Source of the DNA: an uncultured Flavobacteriales bacterium
GTDB taxonomy: Bacteria; Bacteroidota; Bacteroidia; Flavobacteriales_D; Crocinitomicaceae
Assembly: GCA_903879765.1 (NCBI GenBank)
Contig: CAIRMS010000150.1
Span: forward strand, 1-5,076
DNA length: 5,076 nt
Direction: 5' to 3'
Shown here: one piece after another, positions 1-5,076 of the stretch
Position numbering within the stretch: position 1 is the first letter of the stretch
Layout: the number at the start of each line of letters is the position of its first letter
Made by a program: the position numbers and the translations under genes
Notes under the pieces: model-generated
What the model saw: only the letters and a program-made list of their open reading frames with translations
Databases searched by the model: none
Told to the model about the DNA's origin: nothing

Positions 1-132
1 ATTGCCATGAGGTCAAGCCAAAGAAATCCAGATTGGCAGCTTAATAGTCCTATTGCGTCATTTATCATACAAGGTAATCTACTCGGAATCCAAAAAGGGA
101 ATGAAATTTCCATTTTTTCCATCAAATACTAA
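1..132 (+). CDS. C-terminal end of an unidentified upstream protein (partial)
   Basis: Frame +1 is open from the window edge to a TAA at 130-132, giving 43 residues that end in GNEISIFSIKY. The composition is protein-like: mixed hydrophobic and polar residues, a run that looks like beta strands (SFIIQGNLLGI, then EISIFSI), and only one Trp and no Cys. It lies 60 bases upstream of the kinase gene on the same strand, so it may be the preceding gene of the same unit. I do not recognise the family, and 43 residues are too few to assign one. The opposite strand also has an open frame starting with ATG at 122-120 and running off the left edge. Its translation is rich in Trp, Cys and Met and looks like an antisense shadow, so I prefer the plus strand. 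That a gene ends here is an inference from a single open frame. Confidence 0.45.
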   Translation: MAMRSSQRNPDWQLNSPIASFIIQGNLLGIQKGNEISIFSIKY

Positions 133-141
133 GCTTTCCCC

Positions 142-173
142 TTTTTTAATTCCTCGGAATTATCGTAATTTAG
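142..173 (+). promoter_or_regulatory. Weak candidate Bacteroidota-type promoter for the kinase-hldD unit
   Basis: TAATTTAG at 166-173 matches seven of eight positions of the Bacteroidota -7 word TAnnTTTG, counting the two free positions. The region about 20 bases upstream (142-147) is TTTTTT instead of the expected TTTG or TTG, so the -33 element is poor. Transcription would begin shortly before the ATG at 193, giving a leader of roughly 10-15 bases. The unit could equally be read through from the upstream gene. The call rests on pattern matching only. Confidence 0.22.
147..162. repeat. Short perfect inverted repeat in the leader before the kinase gene
   Basis: TAATTCC at 147-153 and GGAATTA at 156-162 are perfect reverse complements around a two-base centre. 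In RNA this would form a 6-bp stem with a CUCG tetraloop closed by C-G. It follows the run CCCCTTTTTT at 138-147 but has no T-tract after it on either strand, so it is not a standard rho-independent terminator. It could be an operator-like palindrome or chance in AT-rich spacer DNA. Confidence 0.35.
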
Positions 174-192
174 CCATTCTAAAATACAGAAT

Positions 193-807
193 ATGCACGT
201 TGCAATCGCAGGAAACATCGGATCGGGTAAAACCACATTAACAAACTTATTGTCAAAACATTATGGCTGGGAAACTCATTATGAGGATGTCGACCAAAAT
301 CCGTATTTGAATGATTTCTATGATGACATGCAACGTTGGTCATTTAACCTTCAAATTTACTATTTGAACAGTCGATTTACGCAGATTCAAGAAATTAAGG
401 AAACTGCACATACCGTAATTCAAGACCGAACAATTTACGAGGATGCATTTATTTTTGCGCCGAATTTACATTCCATGGGCTTAATGACAACAAGGGATTT
501 CGAAAATTACTTTTCGTTGTTCAACTTAATGGATGGATTCGTCTCTGCACCAGATTTATTGATTTATTTGCGTGCAAGCGTACCAACGTTGGTGAATCAA
601 ATTCAACAAAGAGGACGTGAATACGAAGAAAGCATCCGTTTGGATTACTTGAAACGTTTGAATGAACGCTACGAAGCTTGGATCTCTACATACGACAAAG
701 GAAAAGTTTTAATCATCGACATCGACAACAACCGTTTCCCAGAAAACCAAGAAGATTTAGGTAAGATCATTAATTCCATTGATGCAGAAATCAACGGTTT
801 ATTCTAA
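193..807 (+). CDS. Deoxynucleoside kinase (dNK/dGK/dAK family)
   Basis: This cytoplasmic salvage enzyme transfers a phosphate from ATP or another NTP to the 5'-hydroxyl of a deoxynucleoside. The 204 residues have the family's features in order: the P-loop GNIGSGKTT at 7-15; Glu31 in YEDVDQNPYL, the expected catalytic base region; WSFNLQIYYLNSRF at 49-62, the helix lining the nucleoside pocket; the DRT motif (Asp78-Arg79-Thr80) in QDRTIYEDA; YLR at 125-127; and the LID-type arginine segment QQRGREYEESIR at 138-149. The length is normal for the short bacterial members. The ATG at 193 starts immediately before the first beta strand (MHVAIAG), so no longer start is needed, and there is no clear Shine-Dalgarno site. 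hldD begins 9 bases after its TAA, which suggests co-transcription. Family membership is secure. Base preference (dA, dG, dC or broad) cannot be told from sequence alone, so no symbol is given. Confidence 0.95.
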   Translation: MHVAIAGNIGSGKTTLTNLLSKHYGWETHYEDVDQNPYLNDFYDDMQRWSFNLQIYYLNSRFTQIQEIKETAHTVIQDRTIYEDAFIFAPNLHSMGLMTTRDFENYFSLFNLMDGFVSAPDLLIYLRASVPTLVNQIQQRGREYEESIRLDYLKRLNERYEAWISTYDKGKVLIIDIDNNRFPENQEDLGKIINSIDAEINGLF

Positions 808-816
808 TTACATACA

Positions 817-1773
817 ATGATAGTTGTTACTGGCTCTGCCGGATTTATTGCGAGTTATTTGGTGGATCACCTCAATGCACTCGGACATACAAACCTTGTT
901 TTAGTCGATGATTTTACGAAAATCGACAAAGAAGACAATTGGATAAATACGAAGTTTAGTGAAAAAATAGAACGTTCTGAATTCATTGAATGGTTTCGAG
1001 CACATGCAAACGAAGTGGAGTTTGTCTTCCATTTAGGTGCAAGAACAAATACGACTGAAAAGGATTTAGTTCTCCTAGATGAATTAAACTTGAATTACAC
1101 GAAGTCTATTTGGAGCATTTGTTCCGAACACCACATTCCATTGGTTTATGCAAGTAGTGCTGCAACCTACGGTTTGGGTGAATATGGCTACGAAGACAAC
1201 AACGCCGTTATTCCAAATTTGAAACCTTTGAATCCTTACGGGATTTCCAAGAATGAATTTGACAAATGGGCAATTCAACAAGCAAGCACGCCTCCTTTTT
1301 GGGCAGGACTTAAATTCTTTAATGTCTATGGTCCAAAAGAATACCATAAAGGGAGAATGGCGAGCGTTGTTTACCATACACACCGACAAATAAAAGAAAA
1401 GGGACACATGCAATTGTTCCGTTCTCACAATCCTGAATACAAAGATGGCGAGCAACTACGCGACTTCGTCTATGTGAAAGATGTCGCAAAAGTCTGTGAA
1501 TTCTTGATGGAACATCAGAAAAACTCTGGAATCTACAACCTTGGATCAGGAAAAGCTCGAACTTTCTTAGATTTGGCTAGTTTAACGTTTGAAGCTCTTG
1601 GACTCGAACCATCGATTTCTTTTATCGACACACCAATTGACATTCGTGATAAATACCAGTATTTCACGGAAGCAAACATGTCGAAATTAAAAGCGATTGG
1701 CTATCCGCATGATTTTTACACTTTAGAAGAAGGCATCTCGGATTACGTGAAGAATTACTTGGAAAAACGCTAA
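817..1773 (+). CDS. hldD: ADP-L-glycero-D-manno-heptose 6-epimerase
   Basis: HldD (RfaD/WaaD) is a cytoplasmic extended short-chain dehydrogenase/reductase. It uses bound NADP to convert ADP-D-glycero-D-manno-heptose to the L,D form, the heptose donor for lipopolysaccharide core or similar glycans. The 318 residues are full length. The N-terminal Rossmann signature is VVTGSAGFIAS at 3-13, in which Ala12 stands where many relatives have the third glycine. The core has FHLGARTNTTE at 71-81, ASSAATYG at 112-119 with the catalytic serine region, and the catalytic pair Tyr141/Lys145 in YGISK. The family-specific segment NVYGPKEYHKGRMASV at 169-184 separates it from generic sugar epimerases and includes Lys178, matching the second catalytic lysine known in the E. 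coli enzyme. RDFVYVKDV at 215-223 is typical of the C-terminal substrate domain. The start is an ATG 9 bases after the kinase stop. The gene ends in a TAA that overlaps the stop of convergent cysN. No other heptose-pathway genes are in view. Confidence 0.95.
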   Translation: MIVVTGSAGFIASYLVDHLNALGHTNLVLVDDFTKIDKEDNWINTKFSEKIERSEFIEWFRAHANEVEFVFHLGARTNTTEKDLVLLDELNLNYTKSIWSICSEHHIPLVYASSAATYGLGEYGYEDNNAVIPNLKPLNPYGISKNEFDKWAIQQASTPPFWAGLKFFNVYGPKEYHKGRMASVVYHTHRQIKEKGHMQLFRSHNPEYKDGEQLRDFVYVKDVAKVCEFLMEHQKNSGIYNLGSGKARTFLDLASLTFEALGLEPSISFIDTPIDIRDKYQYFTEANMSKLKAIGYPHDFYTLEEGISDYVKNYLEKR

Positions 1774-1786
1774 GAAATCATTCCAA
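1759..1786. repeat. Inverted repeat spanning the overlapping hldD and cysN stop codons
   Basis: TTGGAA at 1759-1764 and TTCCAA at 1781-1786 are reverse complements with a 16-base loop centred almost exactly on the shared CTAA (1770-1773), where hldD and cysN both stop. A 6-bp stem with a large loop and no T-tract on either side is weak for a terminator. It is the only hairpin I see near the convergent gene ends. It could be a poor bidirectional terminator, an RNA 3'-end structure, or chance. Confidence 0.25.
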
Positions 1787-3023
1787 CAGCCACTGTCTGA
1801 TTTGATTGTTCATCCATCAAAATAAACGATCCCGTTGCTTTATTCTTTCGGTATTCATCAATGTAAATAGGTCCTGCTAATTGCAAGGAAACACGAGCGA
1901 TATCGTTTGTCTGCAATGCTGTTTGTTCCTCATCTCGTTTTAAGGATTCCATATCATACACATACAAAATCGATTTTATCATCGCTTTCACTTCGTTTGT
2001 CGTGTGACGTAAAATGTATTTACGACCAGGAATATAGGCTTGTGAACTCATCCAACAAATCATCGCCGAAAGTTGTCGCACTTCTTCCGGTTGATTATTC
2101 GGTTTCACGAGCATATTCCCACGAGAAATATCCAATTCAGCCGTCAATTCAAGTGAAATGGACTGTGGGGCAAACGCTTCCTCTTGTGGGCCATTCATAC
2201 CCATGATGGATTTAATCTTTGAAGCTTGATTTCCCGGTAAGACGATGACTTCATCCCCTACCCGAACAATTCCACTCTCCAGCTTTCCAGCATAAGCACG
2301 GTAATCTTGAACGAGTTCGTTGTCTAAACGAATCGGATGTTGAACAGGAAAACGGAAATCAATGTGATTGAGCTCATTTGCTACGGATATGTGTTCAAGC
2401 GTATGAAGCAAGGTCGCTCCTTGATACCAAGGCATGTTTTCAGAGCGGTGCACGATGTTATCTCCATTCAATGCTGAAACTGGAATAAACTGAACATCAA
2501 CAATGGCTAGTTTAGCAGAGAAATCTTGAAAGGTTGACACAATTTGGTCAAATGCCTCTTTACTGAACTCCACTAAATCCATTTTATTGACGCACACAAT
2601 CAAATGTTTTATTTGAAGCAAGGAAGCGATAAAACTATGTCTGCGTGTTTGTTCCACCACACCTTTGCGTGCATCAATGAGAATCAGAGCGGCATTAGCA
2701 GTAGATGCACCTGTGACCATGTTTCGGGTATACTGTAGGTGCCCGGGTGTATCTGCGATGATGAATTTTCGCTTTTCTGTAGTGAAATAACGATAGGCGA
2801 CATCGATTGTAATTCCTTGTGCACGTTCATCTTTTAATCCATCCGTAAACAGCGATAGGTCGATTTCCGACGAACCTTTGCGTTCAGATATGCGACGAAC
2901 CAGGTCTATTTGATCTTGTGGAATTTGATGGCAATCATATAGCAAGCGTCCAATCAAGGTGCTTTTCCCATCGTCCACGCTTCCTGCAGTGGTAAAACGA
3001 ATGATGTCCTTTGTTTCTGTCAT
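1770..3023 (-). CDS. cysN: Sulfate adenylyltransferase subunit 1 (ATP sulfurylase GTPase subunit)
   Basis: CysN is the regulatory GTPase subunit of bacterial ATP sulfurylase. It couples GTP hydrolysis to formation of adenosine 5'-phosphosulfate by CysD. The 417 residues show the translation-factor GTPase motifs in order: G1 GSVDDGKST at 14-22, the switch I/G2 segment ERAQGITIDVAYRYF at 66-80, G3 DTPGH at 91-95, G4 NKMD at 146-149 and G5 SAL at 183-185. Two EF-Tu-like beta-barrel domains follow, roughly 220-310 and 320-417. The protein ends at the second barrel, so it is the stand-alone form and not the longer CysNC fusion with a C-terminal APS kinase; a separate cysC upstream agrees. The ATG overlaps the cysD stop by one base (TGATG), implying translational coupling. 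An AAGGA about 9 bases before the ATG could act as a ribosome site but also encodes the conserved C-terminus of CysD. Its TAG overlaps the hldD TAA. Confidence 0.96.
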   Translation of the reverse strand: MTETKDIIRFTTAGSVDDGKSTLIGRLLYDCHQIPQDQIDLVRRISERKGSSEIDLSLFTDGLKDERAQGITIDVAYRYFTTEKRKFIIADTPGHLQYTRNMVTGASTANAALILIDARKGVVEQTRRHSFIASLLQIKHLIVCVNKMDLVEFSKEAFDQIVSTFQDFSAKLAIVDVQFIPVSALNGDNIVHRSENMPWYQGATLLHTLEHISVANELNHIDFRFPVQHPIRLDNELVQDYRAYAGKLESGIVRVGDEVIVLPGNQASKIKSIMGMNGPQEEAFAPQSISLELTAELDISRGNMLVKPNNQPEEVRQLSAMICWMSSQAYIPGRKYILRHTTNEVKAMIKSILYVYDMESLKRDEEQTALQTNDIARVSLQLAGPIYIDEYRKNKATGSFILMDEQSNQTVAVGMIS

Positions 3024-3925
3024 CAGAAATATCCTTCTTTTTTGCGGTCTTCCATGGAAGATTCCGAACGAAAATCATCCGCACGATTTCCGCGTTCTGA
3101 TTGATTCATCTCCTTTAATTCTGCTATAATTTCCGAAACCGTTGTGGAACTTGAAATCATTGCGCCACTTATGGTCATATCACCGATGGTACGAAACCTC
3201 ACGTGTAGGTCACGTAATTCATCCGTATCATGCGGGACCAAAAAAGAAGATTGTGCTAAAATGGTGTCTTTTCTTTTAACACAAGGTCGTTGGTGTGAAA
3301 AATACAAACTTGGCAAGGAAATATTTTCCTTTTGAATGTATTCCCACACATCTAATTCTGTCCAGTTACTGATTGGAAAGACGCGGAATTGTTCGCCTTC
3401 ATTCTTTCTCCCGTTGAATAAATGCCAGATTTCAGGTCCTTGATTTTTCGGGTCCCATTGTCCGAAAGCGTCTCGGTGTGAGAAAAAACGTTCCTTTGCG
3501 CGCGCTTTTTCCTCATCGCGTCTTCCTCCACCGATCGCGGCATCGAATCGAAAAGATTCCATACTTTCTAAAAGTGTAATGGATTGCGCTCGATTTCGAT
3601 TCGCGTTAGGTCCACTTTCTTCTTGTACCGTTTGACGTTGAATGGAGTCCTCCACTTTTCCAACAACTAATCGTACATTTAAACGCGCTGCTAATTCATC
3701 TCGAAACTGCATCGTTTCCGGGAAATTATGACCGGTATCAATGTGCAACAACGAAAATGGAATTGGTCCAGGGGCAAATGCCTTCGCCGCTAGGTGTGTT
3801 ACAACGATGGAATCCTTTCCACCAGAGAATAAAATACATGGATGCTCAAATTGAGCAAATGCTTCACGCAGCACAAAGACAGCTTCCGCTTCTAATTCCT
3901 CCAAATAATTTAATCGGTAGCTCAT
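3023..3925 (-). CDS. cysD: Sulfate adenylyltransferase subunit 2 (ATP sulfurylase catalytic subunit)
   Basis: CysD is the catalytic subunit that adenylylates sulfate in complex with CysN; it belongs to the PP-loop ATP pyrophosphatase/PAPS reductase superfamily. The 300 residues match the family length. Visible landmarks are the PP-loop SGGKDS at 34-39, LLHIDTGHNFPET at 59-71, IGGGRRDEEKARAKER at 131-146, FPISNWTELDVWEYI at 183-197, the Cys-containing HQRPCVKRK at 211-219, FRTIGDMT at 244-251, and the family-typical tail RADD...SMEDRKKEGYF at 281-300. One oddity is GAMISSSTT at 254-262: relatives I know usually read GA(V/I)ES here, so a commonly conserved Glu is replaced. The rest is intact, so I take the gene to be functional. 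Its ATG lies inside the cysC stop (ATGA, 4-base overlap), and its TGA overlaps the cysN start by one base. This fixes the order cysC-cysD-cysN in one transcript. Confidence 0.96.
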   Translation of the reverse strand: MSYRLNYLEELEAEAVFVLREAFAQFEHPCILFSGGKDSIVVTHLAAKAFAPGPIPFSLLHIDTGHNFPETMQFRDELAARLNVRLVVGKVEDSIQRQTVQEESGPNANRNRAQSITLLESMESFRFDAAIGGGRRDEEKARAKERFFSHRDAFGQWDPKNQGPEIWHLFNGRKNEGEQFRVFPISNWTELDVWEYIQKENISLPSLYFSHQRPCVKRKDTILAQSSFLVPHDTDELRDLHVRFRTIGDMTISGAMISSSTTVSEIIAELKEMNQSERGNRADDFRSESSMEDRKKEGYF

Positions 3926-4443
3926 CTCTCGTCGAAAAAAGTATGTAAGATTTGCTCAAGGCATTGATTCGTTGTTTGTTCATTTGTGTCCACGATCAAA
4001 TCAACTTGCGATGGACGATCGAAAGGCGCAGAGATTCCCGTGAAATTACTTAGCGTTCCTTTGGATACATTTTGATAGAGTCCTTTCACATCGCGACTTT
4101 GACACGTTTGTAAAGCTGCATCCACAAAAACGAAGCGAACATTGGAACCGAGTATTTCACGCACTTTTTCACGGTGAGATTCCTCTGGGCTGATAAACGA
4201 AGCCAAGACAACTTGATGGTTTTCCAAGAATAATTTAGCGATTTCAGCCGATCGACGAATGTTTTCCATTCGATCCTCCGATGAAAAGCCAAGGTCTTGA
4301 TTGATTCCGGTGCGCAATTGATCACCATCGATCGAAACCGAAGAAATTCCTTGGTTCTTTAATTGTTTCAGTAAGAGGTTCGACAAGGTTGACTTACCAG
4401 ATCCTGAGAGTCCAAAAAACCAGATTACGATTGGATTTTCCAT
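3922..4443 (-). CDS. cysC: Adenylylsulfate (APS) kinase
   Basis: CysC phosphorylates APS at the 3'-hydroxyl with ATP, giving PAPS, the activated sulfate used for reduction or for sulfotransferases. From the ATG at 4443-4441 the protein has 173 residues: Walker A GLSGSGKST at 11-19, then DGDQLRTGINQDLGFSSEDR at 39-58 (the APS-binding and DGD region followed by the LGFS-x-x-DR motif), SFISPEESHR at 82-91, RDVKGLY at 117-123 (relatives usually have RDPKGLY) and FTGISAPFDRP at 134-144. The frame stays open upstream to a TTG at 4485, which would add 14 residues. I reject that start because MENPIVIWFFGLSGSGKST already begins directly at the first beta strand and the extra segment lies over a probable promoter. 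It is a stand-alone kinase, not fused to CysN. Its stop overlaps the cysD start by ATGA. It is the first gene of the cysCDN unit and lies downstream of the rplI terminator. Confidence 0.94.
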   Translation of the reverse strand: MENPIVIWFFGLSGSGKSTLSNLLLKQLKNQGISSVSIDGDQLRTGINQDLGFSSEDRMENIRRSAEIAKLFLENHQVVLASFISPEESHREKVREILGSNVRFVFVDAALQTCQSRDVKGLYQNVSKGTLSNFTGISAPFDRPSQVDLIVDTNEQTTNQCLEQILHTFFDER

Positions 4444-4452
4444 GTAGTGCGT

Positions 4453-4486
4453 CAAAGAATAAAAGTAGTGATTTCCCGAATACAAA
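4453..4486 (-). promoter_or_regulatory. Candidate promoter of the cysC-cysD-cysN operon
   Basis: On the minus strand, TTTG (4486-4483) is followed after 21 bases by TATTCTTTG (4461-4453). This resembles the Bacteroidota pair TTTG / TAnnTTTG, with one extra base inside the -7 word. The site lies between the rplI terminator and the cysC ATG, where a promoter is needed. The -7 word ends only 9 bases before the ATG at 4443, so the transcript would have almost no leader. This also argues against the upstream TTG as the translation start. The assignment is by pattern and position only. Confidence 0.4.
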
Positions 4487-4496
4487 CGATCAGGGC

Positions 4497-4531
4497 AAAA
4501 AAAAACTCCTTCCGAATGGAAAGAGTTTTTT
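4497..4531 (-). terminator. Rho-independent terminator after rplI
   Basis: The arms at 4500-4513 and 4518-4531 form a 14-bp stem around a four-base loop (4514-4517). On the minus strand the hairpin begins 18 bases after the rplI TAA. The only imperfect pair (4509/4522) is a G-U wobble in minus-strand RNA but a C-A mismatch in plus-strand RNA. The nine A bases at 4497-4505 become a run of nine U in the minus-strand transcript, five or six of them inside the lower stem. Both features favour termination of the rpsR-rplI transcript. Weaker action on plus-strand transcripts is possible because of the T-run at 4526-4531, but no gene points that way. Confidence 0.9.
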
Positions 4532-4549
4532 CAGTTTGTTTCGTAAAGC

Positions 4550-4996
4550 TTACTCGCTAACAACTTCAAATTTGAATGATTGTTTCACTCCTTTGTAAAT
4601 GTTTGCTTCTACTTCGTACGTTCCAATTTCGCGAATTGGTTCGTCTTTAATTTTCAATGATTTACGATCGATATCATGTCCAAGTGCACGAAGTGCATCA
4701 GCCAATTGAACCGTATTCACAGAACCAAAGATTTTACCGTTTTCACCAGCTTTTGTAGCGATAGTGATGGTTAAATCAGCAATTTTAGCAGCCAATTCTT
4801 GTGCTTCAGCTAAATTTTTAGATTCTTTGTGAGATTTTTGACGCATAATCTCAGCGTGTGCTTTTTTCGCGCTAGCCGTAGCAAGCGTTGCGTAACCTTG
4901 AGGAATCAAGAAGTTACGACCGTATCCAGGTTTTACGTTCACGATTTCGTTTGCGTAACCTAATTTATCAACGTTTTTCTTTAAGATAATTTCCAT
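4550..4996 (-). CDS. rplI: 50S ribosomal protein L9
   Basis: L9 binds 23S rRNA near the base of the L1 stalk and has two small globular domains joined by a long helix. The 148 residues are the normal length. The N-terminal RNA-binding domain has MEIILKKNVDKLG at 1-13 and the hallmark VKPGYGRNFLIPQGYA at 21-36. The spacing of Gly13, Val21, Gly24, Asn28, Gly34 and Ala36 fits the L9 signature. Residues about 41-75 are rich in Ala, Lys and Glu and form the connecting helix. The C-terminal domain carries GENGKIFGSVNTVQLADAL at 84-102 and ends in VEANIYKGVKQSFKFEVV. The ATG at 4996-4994 begins the canonical N-terminus; there is no strong Shine-Dalgarno site. It lies 29 bases downstream of the rpsR stop, the usual rpsR-rplI order, and is followed by a strong terminator. 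Expression presumably follows the upstream rpsF/rpsR promoter outside the window. Confidence 0.98.
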   Translation of the reverse strand: MEIILKKNVDKLGYANEIVNVKPGYGRNFLIPQGYATLATASAKKAHAEIMRQKSHKESKNLAEAQELAAKIADLTITIATKAGENGKIFGSVNTVQLADALRALGHDIDRKSLKIKDEPIREIGTYEVEANIYKGVKQSFKFEVVSE

Positions 4997-5025
4997 GACT
5001 TTCAGTTTTTCTGTTCAACAAATGA

Positions 5026-5076
5026 TTATTTCAACATATCACCAACGTATGGAAGGATCGCAAGGTGACGAGCACG
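5026..5076 (-). CDS. rpsR: 30S ribosomal protein S18, C-terminal fragment cut by the window edge
   Basis: Reading the minus strand inward from the right edge gives 16 residues, RARHLAILPYVGDMLK, followed by TAA at 5028-5026. This matches the C-terminus of bacterial S18, in which an (R/K)AR-(H/Y)-LALLP-Y family tail is standard. Its position directly before rplI on the same strand is the widely conserved rpsF-rpsR-rplI arrangement, which supports the call despite the short length. S18 binds the 30S platform together with S6. The rest of the gene lies beyond the window; nothing suggests that it is broken. Confidence 0.9.
   Translation of the reverse strand, partial: RARHLAILPYVGDMLK

Noticed and set aside
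98..117. GGAA...TTCC followed by ATTTTTT as a terminator of the upstream gene
   Set aside because: The stem is only four base pairs and lies inside the open frame that continues to the TAA at 130-132, so it would end transcription before the stop codon.
3..122. A minus-strand open frame starting with ATG at 122-120 and leaving the left edge
   Set aside because: Its translation is unusually rich in Trp, Cys and Met and lies opposite a more protein-like plus-strand frame. It is kept only as an alternative for the left edge.
53..241. A 62-codon plus-strand open frame crossing from the spacer into the kinase gene
   Set aside because: It runs out of frame through the P-loop coding region of the kinase and has no protein-like features of its own.
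1084..1455. A 123-codon open frame on the minus strand inside hldD
   Set aside because: It lies wholly antisense to a gene with clear family motifs, its translation has a skewed composition, and no recognisable domain or start context is present.
1907..2206. A 99-codon plus-strand open frame inside cysN
   Set aside because: It is antisense to conserved CysN coding sequence and shows a Ser/Val-rich, low-information translation typical of a shadow frame.
4444..4485. N-terminal extension of CysC from a TTG codon
   Set aside because: The added residues lie before a complete family N-terminus and overlap the likely promoter.
1..5076. A novel defence, mobile or secretion system
   Set aside because: Every substantial coding region falls in a well-known housekeeping or metabolic family. 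I found no array of repeats, transposase, integrase, toxin-antitoxin pair or unexplained gap longer than 300 bases.

Overview
The window looks like an ordinary chromosomal segment from a member of the Bacteroidota, probably order Flavobacteriales. The evidence is moderate AT richness, genes without clear Shine-Dalgarno sites, a deoxynucleoside kinase and an HldD of the type I associate with this phylum, and promoter-like TTTG / TAnnTTTG words. A finer guess (a Fluviicola-like Crocinitomicaceae) is inference only.

Layout from left to right. Positions 1-132 (+) hold an open frame that looks like the last 43 residues of an unidentified upstream gene. A 60-base gap with small inverted repeats follows. 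Then comes a tight two-gene plus-strand unit: deoxynucleoside kinase (193-807) and ADP-L-glycero-D-manno-heptose 6-epimerase hldD (817-1773), 9 bases apart. It converges on a minus-strand sulfate-activation operon read right to left as cysC (APS kinase), cysD and cysN (the two ATP sulfurylase subunits). hldD and cysN overlap at their stop codons. cysC/cysD overlap by ATGA and cysD/cysN by TGATG, so the three are probably translationally coupled. Further right, also on the minus strand, is ribosomal protein L9 (rplI, 4550-4996), preceded by the last 16 codons of ribosomal protein S18 (rpsR, 5026-5076). A strong rho-independent terminator at 4497-4531 separates the ribosomal operon from the cys operon.

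How the genes work together. CysD with CysN makes APS from sulfate and ATP, with GTP hydrolysis driving the reaction. CysC phosphorylates APS to PAPS. No PAPS reductase, sulfite reductase, CysQ or sulfotransferase lies in the window, so the fate of PAPS (assimilation or sulfation) cannot be read here. HldD makes the heptose donor for lipopolysaccharide or related glycans. The kinase salvages deoxynucleosides. rpsR and rplI are core translation genes.

I see no mobile element, CRISPR array, tRNA, rRNA or defence cassette, and nothing I would defend as an undescribed system. The points worth a second look are small: the start of cysC and its nearly leaderless promoter, a substitution in a usually conserved CysD segment, the overlapping convergent stops, and competing inverted repeats ahead of the kinase gene.
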